Made by a program: the position numbers and the translations under genes. Positions 48,655-60,087 of a stretch of 64,000 bases of DNA are shown in pieces. How positions within the stretch are numbered: position 1 is the first letter of the stretch; every line of letters begins with the position of its first letter. The notes beneath the pieces were generated by a model. The model saw only the letters and a program-made list of their open reading frames with translations. It ran no database searches and was not told where the DNA came from. Where the stretch lies: contig JAHQIY010000002.1 of the NCBI GenBank assembly GCA_019054805.1, positions 6,696,001-6,760,000 on the forward strand, given 5' to 3'. The DNA is from Brachionus manjavacas. Lineage: Eukaryota; Rotifera; Eurotatoria; Ploima; Brachionidae.

Positions 48655-49079
48655 TGTTTTTGTGTGTTTCGAAAATTTTGGGTATCAAATAAATTATTTT
48701 AAGCTTAGTGAATATTTCTTTAATTTTTATACTTTAAGTTCATAATCTAAACATTATGGAAAATCTGTGAATCCCTCCCATAATAAATTATTGACCTTGG
48801 CTTTATTGATTTTAAGCTATTGAGGATAAACTATCGATCTCCATATTTTATTTACGAATGGCTAAAATAAATAGAACACGTGTTAACTCTACAACGTATG
48901 GTTGAATCCAAACTGGTCAAAGAAGCTGGTTTGTATTTGTTTAACCGAGAGGGTAACATCCAGCCAATGGACGCTTCGGTCAAATTTCTAAAATGCTCTG
49001 GCCGAAACGTCTCGCGGCTTGTTTTGTAAGACGACTCTCTCTTTTCTTAAATATCACCTAAATATGCCAAGGACTGGAA

Positions 49080-49506
49080 AATCGAATTTTATGCCTCTAA
49101 GTCGGCATCAATCATATTCGAAAAAAAAGTGCAGGTTTTTTAAAACATATTTCAAATTAAATGGTTCTACGACTCCAAAAGTACAAAGTTTGATTTATCT
49201 TGGCCTACCTGTTGCAAATCAAAAATCAATAGATGATTTTGTGGAAAATAAGATGAAAAAAGTAGAAAAGAGTTTTTACTCTCTAAATAGTGTTAGATGC
49301 AAGCCAAAACTAATGAAGCCAGAAACTATAGCTTTCTTATACAGTTCTCTCAATCAATCTTTAGATATCATTTATTAATGAAAAGAGTTTGAAGGAATTT
49401 GATATACGGCAAAATATTTTAATAAAACGATTTATTATTGGACTCAGTAAATTTACAAAAACAAAACTTTTAAACAAAGCACTAAAATTGGAGTCAATTA
49501 GACAAA
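49080..49506 (+). pseudogene. LINE reverse transcriptase C-terminal fragment
   Basis: Reads SLIYLGLPVANQKSIDDFVE, then MKKVEKSFYSLNSVRCKPKL and, after a stop at 49378 and a frameshift, LKEFDIRQNILIKRFIIGLS and KALKLESIRQ. This is the region after the YADD motif in non-LTR reverse transcriptases. It ends where the MITE at 49509 begins. A short open stretch just upstream (48899-49029) is not recognised. Confidence 0.55.
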
Positions 49507-49508
49507 TT

Positions 49509-49792
49509 CAGACTTCTTTTTAAGTCTCAAGTCAATGACTTAATTTTTTTTTTTTAAGTCAATGATTTAGTAAAATTTGAAACCAATAAAGTAGTAGCTT
49601 CCAAATTCCTGGCCCTTAATCTTGACCTATGTACTCTGTAAATGTAACCAGATTTAGAAAATAATTCTTCCAACTGGTCCAGATGAAGCAGATATTGATA
49701 AAAAATTTTGTGCAGGTCATAACTTTGACTTAAAAAAAAAATTAAGTCAAGTTACGACTTTTACTTAAATATTTGTGACTTAAACAAGTCTG
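49509..49792. mobile_element. hAT-type MITE with 8-bp target duplication
   Basis: 284 bp from CAGACTTCTTTTTAAGTC to GACTTAAACAAGTCTG, flanked by GACAAATT (49501-49508) and GGCAAATT (49793-49800), an 8-bp duplication with one change. The interior is full of AAGTC/GACTT motifs. Same family as 1557-1847 by length, ends and motif content. Inserted at the end of a LINE fragment. Confidence 0.75.
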
Positions 49793-49869
49793 GGCAAATT
49801 TATTATATATATTTATTATATAAATTTATTTATACAAAGAAAATTTTGACAAAGAAAATTTGATAAGCA

Positions 49870-50881
49870 GTAGGAGTTCCACAAGGGTCAGTAATTAGTC
49901 CGCTTCTTTTTAGCATTTTTATAAATGATATACCAAAAAGAAACAAAACAAACTGCCAATACTCTCTTCTTTTTGCAGATGATTTGGCTACCTTTTTTAC
50001 TTTTAAAAAGATAGGAAATCTTGAAAAAGTGATTAATAAGTTGAAATATGGCTTTTCAAATGGAAAATGAAAATTTCTATTGAAAAATCATGTTATATGA
50101 TCTTTGAGAAAAAAACTAAAGTTAAAATTAATCTTGACCTTAAAATTAATAATAGTAATTTAAATAAAGAGGAAAAAGTTAAATTCTTAGGAATAACATT
50201 AGACTCAAAACTTACTTTTAGCCCAATGGTGGATGAATTAAAAGAGCGTTGTAATTCAAGGCTTAACTTAATAAAATATCTTTCAAATAAAAAATGGGGT
50301 CTAAAACCAAAAACACTAGGTAATCTTTACAAATCCTTAATAGGATCAATTTTGGATTATTCTTTTCCTTGTTTAAATTCATTCTCAGAAACTTACATCA
50401 AAAAAATATAAGTTATTCAAAATTCAGCAGTTCGATCAATTTTGAAGCTAAAATATGATACCCCCTCCAATATTATACACCAAGAGGCCTTCAATAAACT
50501 TAATCTCCTAACAATTTCGAATAGACTTTTTGAGTTGAGTGAGAGATATGTCAGGGCAGGATTGAGTCATTCTGTTCCACTGGTCGTCAGACTGGTGGAA
50601 GAATATAGAGAAGGTTTCGAATCAAGATATATCGAATATCCAACTCCATTGTGTAATTGCTATCTAGCAATTTCCTCTTTTTTCCTGAACTATCAGATAT
50701 TTAAACATGTCCTAACTCTAGTTATTTAAACATATCGTTCTTAATTTTCTTTTGACTTATTTATCCTTTTTTTTTTTTATTCTATTTTACCTTATTTAAC
50801 TTTATTTTATTTCATTTTTTTTTTTTTTTTTTTTTATTCTGAAGGAGCATTAGCTCGGTACAAATAAACAAATAAATAAAT
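49870..50881 (+). mobile_element. Jockey-like LINE, 5'-truncated copy B with 15-bp target duplication
   Basis: Starts inside reverse transcriptase at [20 protein letters not shown], then [15 protein letters not shown] with the catalytic FADD, KFLGITLDSKLTFSPMVDEL, SILDYSFPCLNSFSETYIKK, SNIIHQEAFNKLNLLTISNR and FESRYIEYPTPLCNCYL. It ends in a 3' UTR with TTCTGAAGGAGCATTAGCTC, GGTAC and a (AAATA)n tail. AAAATTTGATAAGCA flanks it at 49855-49869 and 50882-50896 exactly. The frame has a TGA near 50069 and a TAA at 50409, so the copy is dead, but the perfect duplication and short tail argue for recent insertion. Confidence 0.88.
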
Positions 50882-50896
50882 AAAATTTGATAAGCA

Positions 50897-51959
50897 TTAA
50901 ATTTTCTTTGTTCGTTTCATTTTACTTAATTTATCAATTCAAATATTTTTAAAATTTATTTCTAATGATTTTTTATGAAAAATTAAATTTTTTTTAAATC
51001 GATTCTATTTTAATTTTTGAATGAATTGATTAAGATTATGATTTGGTTTCTTAATTATTGAATTTTTGACTAAAATTTCTTAAAATGAAATTAAGAAAAA
51101 GTGCTAATTCAAAAAAATATAAAAAATTTCATATCACAAAAAACGGGAAAAATTTATTAACATAATTTAATAAAAAGCTACATTTGAAAAAACACTTTTT
51201 GATCAGCACTTATTAAATTCTAAAAAGATACTTTTGACTTGTTACTAAATGCATTCTAAAATTTTGAAGCAAAACAATCTCAATTCAAATGTGAATTTAA
51301 TGATAGATTTGATAATTTTTCAAGCCGTGCCTGATCCAGCTTGGTTATCGCTCAATGTGGCTTGGCCATTAGAATTTTCATTTTCATCCACTTTATTCTC
51401 ATTTCATTGCTCTTCATCAATAGGCGCTTTATATGCTTTAGGGGACTTAAGGTCAATTCGAATAGGTTTTGGATTGAAAATAAACTCATTGAACTCAATT
51501 ATCAATAATTTTGGGCCTTCTCTATTCACATTTTTATCCAAATGTTCAACCAATAGTTCGATTTTTTTTTCCTGTTGTAAATAAATACAAACCCTTGATT
51601 TCAAACTTTATTAAAAATTAAGAGAAATTTAAGAATATCAAAAAAAAAACTTATCCCTCCAAAATTTCTAAAATTTTTGCAGTCCCATGTTTAATGTAGG
51701 TAATCAATTCGAATCAATTCATAAAACTCATTAAACCGATTAATTTATCTCAAAAGAAAATAAAAATTCCATAAAATTTAAAATTGATCGATTAAAAAGT
51801 TTGATTAATTAATAAGAAACAAATATAATTAAAATATGTTGTGACAAATAAGCAACCTTTTATTATCTTTAATTGAGTGATAAATTTAAAAAATATCATT
51901 CTAAATGATTGTTCATTTATATTAGGAATATGAATTATATTATATATACTATATGAAGG
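50897..51959. other. Intergenic with duplicated segment and an isolated exon-like frame
   Basis: 51165-51325 repeats 39110-39290 (CTACATTTGAAAA, TTTTTGATCAGC, AATGCATTCTAAAATTTT, TTTTCAAGCC). On the minus strand 51588-51348 looks coding: after an acceptor-like ACAACAG it reads KKIELLVEHLDKNVNREGPK, LLIIEFNEFIFNPKPIRIDL, then a TGA, then acidic DENENSNGQATLSDNQ. No family recognised; it may be a stranded exon of a decayed gene. Confidence 0.35.
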
Positions 51960-53115
51960 TCTACTTTTTAAATTGATTAAAATGAATCCACCTCATGACT
52001 ACTTGACTAACTGGATTAGATCCTTTTTAGATAGTAGGACATTTAAGGTAAATGTGAATGATCATCTGAGCGAAGAATATAAAATAACTGCAGGTGTTCC
52101 TCAAGGCTCAGTAATTAGTCCTCTTTTATTTAGTATATACATTAATGACATCCCTAAAAGAAACAAAACAAATAATGAATACTCTCTGCTTTTCGCAGAT
52201 GATCGAGTTACATTCTTCATTTATAACAAAAGATTAATAAATCATTTATAACACTAGAAAATAAGATTAATAAATACACCAACGAACTAGAACAATGGCT
52301 TATTAAATGGAAAATGAAGATATCAGTTGAAAAGTCGTGTTCAGTAGTCTTCTCTAGGTACAAAAAAGAGAGTGATAATCTAAACTTAAAAATCTATGGA
52401 AACAGAATAGTGAGCCAAAAAGAAATCAAGTTTCTTGGTATTAAATTTGATTTAAGTTAAACTTTAATATACTGGTAGACGAAATTAAAGAACGCTGCAA
52501 CAAAAGGCTAAATATTATTAAGATATTGTCAAACAAAAAATGGGGTCTCAATCAAAACACACTAGGAAATTTATATAAATCTTTAGTAGGATCAATTCTA
52601 GACTATTATTTTCCTTGCTTGAATTCATTTTCAGAAAATTATATCAAAAAACTATAAGCAATTCAGAATACAGCATTAAGATCTATCCTTAAGTTAAAAT
52701 ATGATACTCCCTCCAACATGGTGCATCATGAGGCTTTTAATAAACTTAAATTACTAACAGTCTCGAATCGACTTTTTGAGTTGAGTGAGAGATGTTGGGA
52801 CAGGACTGAGTCATTCTATTCCAATGGTTGTCAGACTGGTGAAGGAATACAAAGAAGGTTTTGAATCAAGATATATTGAATACCCAACTCCATTGTGTAA
52901 TTGCTACCTTACTATTTCTTCTTTTTTTCCTGAAACTTGAACTATTTAAACATGTGCCACATGAAACAATCTTTTCCAATTTATGTCTTTTCAACTTTAA
53001 TTTTTTTAGCTTATTTACTCTATTTTGATTCTTTTTTTTTACCTAATTTTATTAACTTTAATTTTATTTTTATTTTATTTTTTTATTTTATTTTTAACTT
53101 ATTCTGAAGGAGCTT
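51960..53115 (+). mobile_element. Jockey-like LINE, 5'-truncated copy C
   Basis: Begins with LTNWIRSFLDSRTFKVNVND, then [35 protein letters not shown] and, after a stop, WLIKWKMKISVEKSCSVVFS and further reverse transcriptase and C-terminal sequence as in copy B. Several stops (for example at about 52249, 52458 and 52656). Its 3' UTR ends TTCTGAAGGAGCTTTAGGTC and then runs straight into a tRNA-like sequence instead of the normal GGTAC and (AAATA)n tail. Confidence 0.85.
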
Positions 53116-53178
53116 TAGGTCGGATGGTTTGCGTGTTAGTCATGCAAGCAGAGGATCGAGGGTTCAATTAAATCGATA
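53112..53178 (+). other. tRNA-like (SINE-like) sequence fused to LINE 3' end
   Basis: TTTAGGTCGGATGGTTTGCG resembles a pol III A box and D-arm. TGCGT GTTAGTC ATGCA folds as a five-pair anticodon arm with loop anticodon TAG, and GAGGGTTCAATTAAATC carries a B box. The T-stem does not pair well. It follows the LINE copy C terminus without a tail. A tRNA-derived SINE or a template-switch product are the likely readings. Confidence 0.45.
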
Positions 53179-54064
53179 ATATTGTCCTTTTTCTATATAT
53201 AGGAACAATATTTAAAATTACACGGGAAATCTGTTCCGGTTAAAAGTGTACGAAGTACGAAGATTTTTTTCAGTAGCTTTAATTTGCAATTATCGAAAAA
53301 TTAAATATTTTACTGTTATTTTAGATTTAAATTCTTTTGAACATTCAATTCTAAATTCAAAAATTTGAACTACTGATCGATAGAACTTAAATCTAGACAA
53401 AAAATTATTACTTTGATTAACTGCAATGATATTTTTTGAGTAAGTGATTTGTTTTCAAAAGATCAAGAGAAATTCCAAAGAGAAGATTTTGCTAAAACAT
53501 ATAGATCATGCGATATTAATAAATATTTTTGTGGATGAGACAAAAATAGAGATAAATACTTTTTCATTATACCCTTTTCGAGAAAAAACTCCAAGGTCAA
53601 GATATGTTGGTCGACCACCGTTGAACGGACGGCACAAGTTGTCATTTTGACCGATCGTCGGACGGTTCTGAACCCGTCTTGTTGGGCGTTATATTTGAGA
53701 AAGAGAATAAAAATTTGTTAAACTAATTATGCTTTATTTTTAAATTCAAAATCAAAAAAATAATTTCCAATTGGTAAATATACTATTCTCGTGGAAATTT
53801 TATTATACATTAAATTATTTCTGTATCCTTTTACATTATTAGATATTTTATATCGTAATTTTAATTCTAAAGTTCAAATAATTTTTTTTGAATTCCAGAG
53901 TAAAAAAATTCCACATACTTAATTTTGTTTTGATATTTGCTTTGTTTTATTAAAATCTAAATAAAATTAAAAAAACTTTTCAAAAGTCAGTGAAAATTAG
54001 ATACAAATAGAATTTTTGTTTCAAAATTTTAAACGAAATTAAATTTCTGAGTTTTTCAAAAAGA
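53179..54064. other. Intergenic, no gene seen
   Basis: Possible SINE body to about 53265. A GC-richer patch at 53600-53690 (CGACCACCGTTGAACGGACG, CCGATCGTCGGACGG) is unexplained. The rest is AT-rich. Confidence 0.4.
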
Positions 54065-55387
54065 TTATTTTTTTGACTGGTACTTTGATTTACCATCTTT
54101 TGAACTTTTTGATACCAAATTTCGAGAAGGTGCAACATTTGTAAGAAGTCTCGGAGCTCTTATATTTTCCGAAAATCGTTCACTTTTTTTTCAAAAGTTG
54201 TTTACAAATTATCTATTGATGATTTAAATTTACTTGGATATTTGATTAGATGCTTGAGCTCCAGTTTTTGGAAAACTTCCCAATTTTTTAGCATTATTCG
54301 ATTTTCTTGCTTCTGGATTCGAAGTATCTCCGCTTCTGTAAGTTGGCATACCTTTGCATCTTGCCTTAGAAAAATTTTACTTTTTTGAATATTTTTTTTA
54401 AATAAATTTAAATACCAAATGCTCATTATAGACATTGAAATCAATATATTCATCACAAATTTCGCATGGAACCAAAGAAAATTCAGATTGTCTATCAGCT
54501 TCATCAAAAAGTCCACTTCCTCTTGGATTTAGACTCATTTCTTCTAGGTCTCGGTCTAAGTTATTCGTAAAATCACCCAAAATTCCTGAGGGCTCATTAT
54601 CGGGGTAATTTAAATCACAAAATACCTTTTTAATTTTTACAATCAAAATCTTAGAAAAAAAAAGAAAAAATCATTGACAATACTTGATGTTCTATCAATT
54701 GCTGAAATCCAATAAATTGTTTATTACAAAATTCACACGGAAATGCAGTTAGACTCGAAGATGGTCTGCTTGGATTGATTAATTCTTGTATACGCTGTCC
54801 AGCACTTTTTCGAGGAGTTTTCTCTTCTTTCAAACAATTGAAAATCTCATGAGCAGATTTGTCCCTTAAAAGCACATATTTTCTGCATTTTTCACACAAT
54901 TCAGTCCTGGATCCACAAACGACTAGGTGTTCGTCGATTTTGTCACTATCAAGACTTAAGTCACAATATTGACACTCAAATTGTCTTTTACTACAATTTT
55001 CTTTCTATTGCAGATTTTTAAAAATTAATTTATTTTTTAATTTAATACTTGATGGATATCAAGAAGATATTTATCTATCAGATTTCCACAGATGCATTTA
55101 ATTTTTGAATGGAATTCTTTCAAATGCTCGTTTTTAAGAGTTCTAATATTTTTATTAAATTTATTTAAATTTTTTTCTAGAATTTACTTGTTATAAGATT
55201 TATTACAAATATCACATTTGATAAAGTTTTTTAAACAAAAAGCCTCATGCATTAAAAAACTAGCAATGTTTATATTTTGACCGCTGTAATTTTTTTTTTC
55301 AAAATAAAATTTTAATCTAATTCTACTGAAAGATTTTTTTTTTTACCAATTGTTGCATATTTTGGATCCAGCATTAAGATCAGCCAT
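54065..55387 (-). CDS. TRAFD1/XAF1-like TRAF-type zinc-finger protein
   Basis: Seven minus-strand exons, 55387-55347, 55283-55188, 55142-55049, 55004-54684, 54625-54416, 54364-54234 and 54182-54065, join in frame to 336 residues; introns are 44-63 nt. A chain of Cys/His fingers runs in order: ICNNCSGQNINIASFLMHEA FC, FIKCDICNKSY, HLKEFHSKIKCICG, CSKRQFECQYCDLSLDSDKI, HLVVCGSRTELCEKCRKYVL, HEIFNC. Two later C2HC fingers follow: FPCEFCNKQFIGFQQLIEHQ VFC and VPCEICDEYIDFNVYNEHLA RC, each completed only by splicing with H-x3-C spacing. This order, especially the CGSRTELC block, matches TRAFD1 (FLN29) and XAF1, which restrain TRAF6/NF-kB signalling or bind XIAP. The tail is basic and Ser-rich. TRAFD1 and XAF1 cannot be separated by eye. 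Confidence 0.85.
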
Positions 55388-56339
55388 GATGAAATAAATT
55401 TTGATTCTAAATTAAAAAAAATTAAATGGGATTTAGCATTTATTTAATCTATGCCAAAAGAATCATGATAGTAATTTAACTTCTTACTAATAATATTCGT
55501 GGTAGCTGAAGAAACGAAATAATTTTTTCGATTATTTTTAGAAATTTTTGACAAATTTAACTTGATAAAAAATTTTTGAAATTTTTTAGAATTTGATAAA
55601 CCTTTAAATAGCTCTTTTAAATAATCTTTTTAATTAATCTTTTGCTTAGGTTACTTTTTAAGTTCCATATATTGGAAACTCTCTACTTAATTTAGATTAT
55701 TTTTAATGACCCATCTAGTTAAAAAGTTAATTGATTTTGGTTTCAAAATATTTTGGTAAGTAAAAAAAAAAATAAAATAAATAAATTCGAAAAGTACATG
55801 TGACAAAAAAGAAGAAAGTTATGGCGCTTATCTTTTTGAAAAGGGAGCAATTTTATATTTTTGAAAAATAAAATAAATAAGTCTAATCATTTTTAAAAAA
55901 TTAAATAAAGGCATTATGAATTTTGAAAACAAAAACAAAAATTTAAAATATATCAGCTGATTAAAAAGCTTTGACCACCGGAATTTTGTATTTGTAAAAT
56001 CTCTGAAAGTCTGTAGAGCAATTATGATGAATTAGCAAATCATTAAAATTAAATTGCAGAGTTATTACAGAGATTTGAGTCATAAAAAGTTTGAATCAGC
56101 TTGCTTAGTAAATGTAAATTGAATATTTATTTTCTTTTTCAGTCGTAGAAAAGTCCATTGGCATGGTTTTTCGTTAGTACATAGTTAGTTTTTTTTAGTA
56201 GATAATTTTACTTAAAATAAGTTGATAAAATTAATAGTAGATAAATTATTTTTGTAATAAGATATTATTCAGTAGATAATTTTATTCAAAGGTAGATAAT
56301 TGTTTAATAGACTATTTATTTATCGAATAGTCAAATTTT
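55388..56339. other. Intergenic, no gene seen
   Basis: AT-rich. Around 56000-56100 there is TTGCAGAGTTATTACAGAGA, loosely like the dispersed GCAGAGATTTT repeat. No exon recognised. Confidence 0.4.
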
Positions 56340-56830
56340 CGCACGAAAATACACAGTTCTACATGTGTACAACTTCCGAATCGACGTTCGATATTACAGA
56401 GGCTCTGTGCAAAGAGTTTTGGACAAAATAATTTGATGAACTATTGGAATTGAGTAGAAAATTCATTGCGGTTAAATCGATTCGGAAAATTCGTAATTTT
56501 GCACTTTTGAACCTAAACAAATTCCCGAGTTTATACTTAGCGATCGAAAAAAAAGAAAGATCAGCATTAGAGAGAAATTCAATCGCTCCGATTAAGATGC
56601 AGTTAGACTATCAAAATCCACAACAAATTCAAGAACTATTCAAAGTGTGAATTAATCAATTTTAAAATTCAGTAATCATAAATCAACTTGTTTTGGCTTC
56701 AAATTCAACAGTACAAGACCTTGTCGAGAACAATATTTAAGTTTTTCATAAAATTAAACGTGAAAGATCAAAAAAATCTAACAATGAGAGCGAGCAGCCG
56801 TCAAAAAGAGTAAGAAAATAAGTGTTAAAT
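56340..56830 (+). pseudogene. Decayed coding-like sequence, unrecognised
   Basis: One frame reads FSHENTQFYMCTTSESTFDI, a stop, then IAVKSIRKIRNFALLNLNKF and APIKMQLDYQNPQQIQELFK, with more stops, then KIKRERSKKSNNESEQPSKR. Base composition is less AT-rich and codon-like compared with its flanks. Three or more in-frame stops. It may be an old gene or part of the element that ends with the integrase remnant at 57335-57700. I do not recognise a family. Confidence 0.3.
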
Positions 56831-57334
56831 AGCCTATTTAACATCCACTTCCGCATTATTTTTTTGTTTTTTTTAATAAATTTTTTTTATTATCTACATT
56901 AAAAAAAAATTTAAAAATAATTTAATTTTTATTCGAATTCAAATTTTTATCTTTTTTTATCTATATTTTTTAAAATAATCAAAAAAACAAAATTGAATGA
57001 AGGCTAAAAAGCAGGTTTTTTACCGTTCTGAACACCCTTGGCATGTGTCTAAATTTTTTTTATAAATGTTACATTGAATAAGTAAAATAAAGATCACTAA
57101 AAATCAATTTGAAAACTTACCTGAAAATAGAGAGGTAAGACTTTTTGTCTTATTGAATATTTATTATTGAATAAATTGAACTATTAATCCTTTAAATGAG
57201 CCAGTTGTTGAGCCATTAATAAAGAAACGTGGAAGGAAACAAAAAAAGATTTGTGAAATTGAAGAAGAACATTAAATGATCCAGCCCCAGCAAAAATAAC
57301 AAATGTAGAATTTAATGCAGTTAAAATTGCTGAT

Positions 57335-57700
57335 ATTTAAGAGACTTGTCATCGAAAATTGCGAAGCAAAGCTGAAAAATGGCTCAACAGCACATACACA
57401 GATTAGGTGAGGCAACGGTTGGCGTCACGGTACAAGCACCAGTTCCTGATGTAGATAGGGGGCCAGGAGATTTATTACACGTAATAGCTTATATCATAAG
57501 AATTAATCAACAAAACATGACTACCTGTTGGGAACACAACATGGAATAATCAAAGGCATGCTGTCTAGAAACATGTTTCATATCTGCTAGCAAAAGCTTC
57601 TTAAGCCCGAATCTTTGAATTTAACAACTGAAAAAAGTTTACGTTAAATAAATGCTCTACATTCCGTTACTGGTGGTCAAAGACTAAACATTTTATTTTG
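57335..57700 (+). pseudogene. DDE integrase C-terminal remnant (KRBA2-like / Ginger-type)
   Basis: Reads KLRSKAEKWLNSTYT, then in another frame VGVTVQAPVPDVDRGPGDLL, then LGTQHGIIKGMLSRNMFHIC and LNLTTEKSLR, INALHSVTGGQRLN. The VPVPDVDRGRGD and LGT-HGII-SRNQF motifs are typical of the region after the integrase core in cellular KRBA2/SCAND3-like integrases and related Ginger-type DNA transposons. At least two frameshifts and several stops; no catalytic core was found upstream. Confidence 0.5.
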
Positions 57701-58261
57701 CTTATTCAATGTGACATAAATAATACTTGTTAAATTTTATTTAAAAATAATTGTTTTTTTGTAATGAAAAAAATTTGAGGAACAATTGAAAGCTTATTTT
57801 AACAATAACTTGGATAAAAATGTCCTAAATAGAGATTTGGTATAATTGATTGATGCAATTTGGTAAGTTGATAAGCATTAATCTTACATTAATTAAATTA
57901 AAAAAAATAACTAGTGATTCAAACTCATTACCATTTGCTTCAGTTTTTGGCAGTCTTTTTAACAGCAACTTCATCAATTTGTAGCAATTCGTATATCAGA
58001 ATATATAAAGACTCAGACGACTTTGCGACTATGATTTATATTTTATAAATGTTGGATTAGCAAGTTCTAATAAATCATGCAGCACTGATTTGTTTAAAGG
58101 TTGATTTTTCATTTAATTTATTTTTTTTAAAGACTGAATTAAGCAAATGTTTTTAGAATCGTTTCGTAAAATGGAGAATTTTTTGGGAGATGAAGAAAAT
58201 TATAAAATTACTTCTTTAGATAATAGTAAAATATTTAATCAATGATTAATAAATAATTAAT

Positions 58262-59545
58262 GTCTTTATTTATTTATTTATTTATTTATTGATTAGCAAT
58301 TAACCTCCATTTTGGAGAAGTAAAATTTAAATATTATACAATAAAAAGTTTATAAATTAGAAAAAATACAATTTAATAATAAGAAAAAATAAGCATTCAT
58401 AAGAGGGGGTATATATACATGTAAGAAGCCAATGGGTTATACTGCAAGCTACTAATAAAAGATAGTTTGGAAAATAAGTAGAGCTGTTCGAAATTAAATA
58501 TTTTTACACTTTGAGGATGTTGGACAAATGACAGCTATATTTTATGCCAAACATTAGTCTAATTAAGTTTTTCTGGGTTGTGTTCAATAACTTTTTTGTC
58601 TCTTCTTTTAGAGCTGTAATACCCAATCCATATGTGAATTTGGATAAACAATATGCTTTGTAGATAAATGATTTTAAGGTTGGAGAAATATTTTTTTGCT
58701 CAAGACCTAGATAGGAAATAGCAAAGAATTTGTTGTTTACTTTTCTGAAATTTTCTATAGCAGTTGAGTCAAAATTGAGGTTAGAATTCATTTTAATACC
58801 TAGGTATTCAATACTTTCTGCTCTGTTTAGTTTTTGGTTGTCTAGATAAATGTCAGTATTAAATAATTGAGGACCAAATTCAACTATGTTAGATTTTAAT
58901 GGATTAAATTTAATTCTCCATTTTGGGCCATATTCTGAACAAATATTGAGAAGGAAGTGGAGATGAGAGTCAACGGGGCTCATTAGGATTATGTCATCCG
59001 CATACACAATAATACTGACATTGAGCCTATTATAAATAGCTCCAATGTTCTTGTCTAAGCATTTCTTTATTAAATCATCAATAAAAATATTGAATAAAAA
59101 AGGAGATAAAATCCCACCCTGTTTTACACCCGATTTTATAGGAAATGTTTCGGAAGATATCTCTTTGGAAATAGAAATTACAGCATCTGCTGAATTAAAT
59201 TATTTATTTTGAATCATAGTATTTTTTTAATAATACCCAATAGCTTCTTTTAATTTATTCAATAATTTAAAAAAGAGACCATCTCTTCATATTTTATCGA
59301 AAGCTTTTTCCGCATCAAGCGCTGCGATCTTACAACCTGACTTTTTTCTGACATAGTTACAAAGTGACTTTTGAACCACAAAGATGGCATGGCTACATGA
59401 GACCTTTTTTCTGAAACCAAACTTGTTTTTATTAATTTTAAAAAGATTAGGGGAATTTTTGAGAATTAAATTTTCAAAAATTTGTTTATGTTTAGGTGCT
59501 ACAATTGAAGCTTTGCTTGAGTCATTGAGTAAACCACATCAGTCA
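58262..59545 (-). mobile_element. Second LINE family, 5'-truncated, with (TAAA)n tail
   Basis: On the minus strand reverse transcriptase reads ASIVAPKHKQIFENLILKNS, NKNKFGFRKKVSCSHAIFVV, CKIAALDAEKAFDKI (motif A), a stop, KSGVKQGGILSPFLFNIFID (motif B), NVSIIVYADDIILMSPVDSH (catalytic YADD) and IEYLGIKMNSNLNFDSTAIE, ending ...SNILKV at 58504. The 3' UTR ends TTCTCCAAAATGGAGGTTAA and TTGCTAATCAATAAATAAAT. Stops after AFDKI and in the IQNK region inactivate it. Its 3' end is unrelated to the Jockey-like family although both end in TAAA-type repeats. A duplicated GTCACGATACCAGA lies just upstream at about 59540-59580. Confidence 0.85.
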
Positions 59546-60079
59546 CGATACCAGATTTGGGATACGTCACGATACCAGAAGCTAGGTCCAAACTTGACTT
59601 TAAAAAAATAAGAAAGAAAGAAGTGTTTGTTGATTGTGTTTTAAACAAGTTTTCTGAGATGCAAGATAGTTCAGTTATTACCAGTGATGTTGTTCAAATG
59701 GCAATTTTGGTTTCGAATGGATTATTTCATTTATCACAAATTAATTCTATCTAATCTAGAGCAAGATGAAGATTCAGAAAACTAACAATTTACTGAAATA
59801 AAGTGCTGAAAAAACTCAACTCTCATCAGATCCACAATTATCGTCCTCAAAAAAAAACACAAAGTTCAGAACAAAAGATTTTGTTAATACCAGGTTCCAT
59901 CGTTTTTCTGACTCCTCTTTCACGAACAAAACATGCTACTAGTGGCTCTTTTTTCAAAATCAGGTAAAATTTTTGAAAGAAAAAGGTCTCGGCGAGGCTA
60001 TGTATTATGTTAGCCATGTTTAAAATAAATTATTCAAATTAACCGGTAAAAATAGTCTCTTTTTTTACTAATCAGCTAA
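59546..60079. other. Spacer with short unrecognised open frame
   Basis: On the plus strand, 59590-59754 is open (EVFVDCVLNKFSEMQDSSVI, VVQMAILVSNGLFHLSQINS) and looks less random than its flanks, but has no family resemblance and no clear splice partners. Confidence 0.3.
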
Positions 60080-60087
60080 TAATATGC

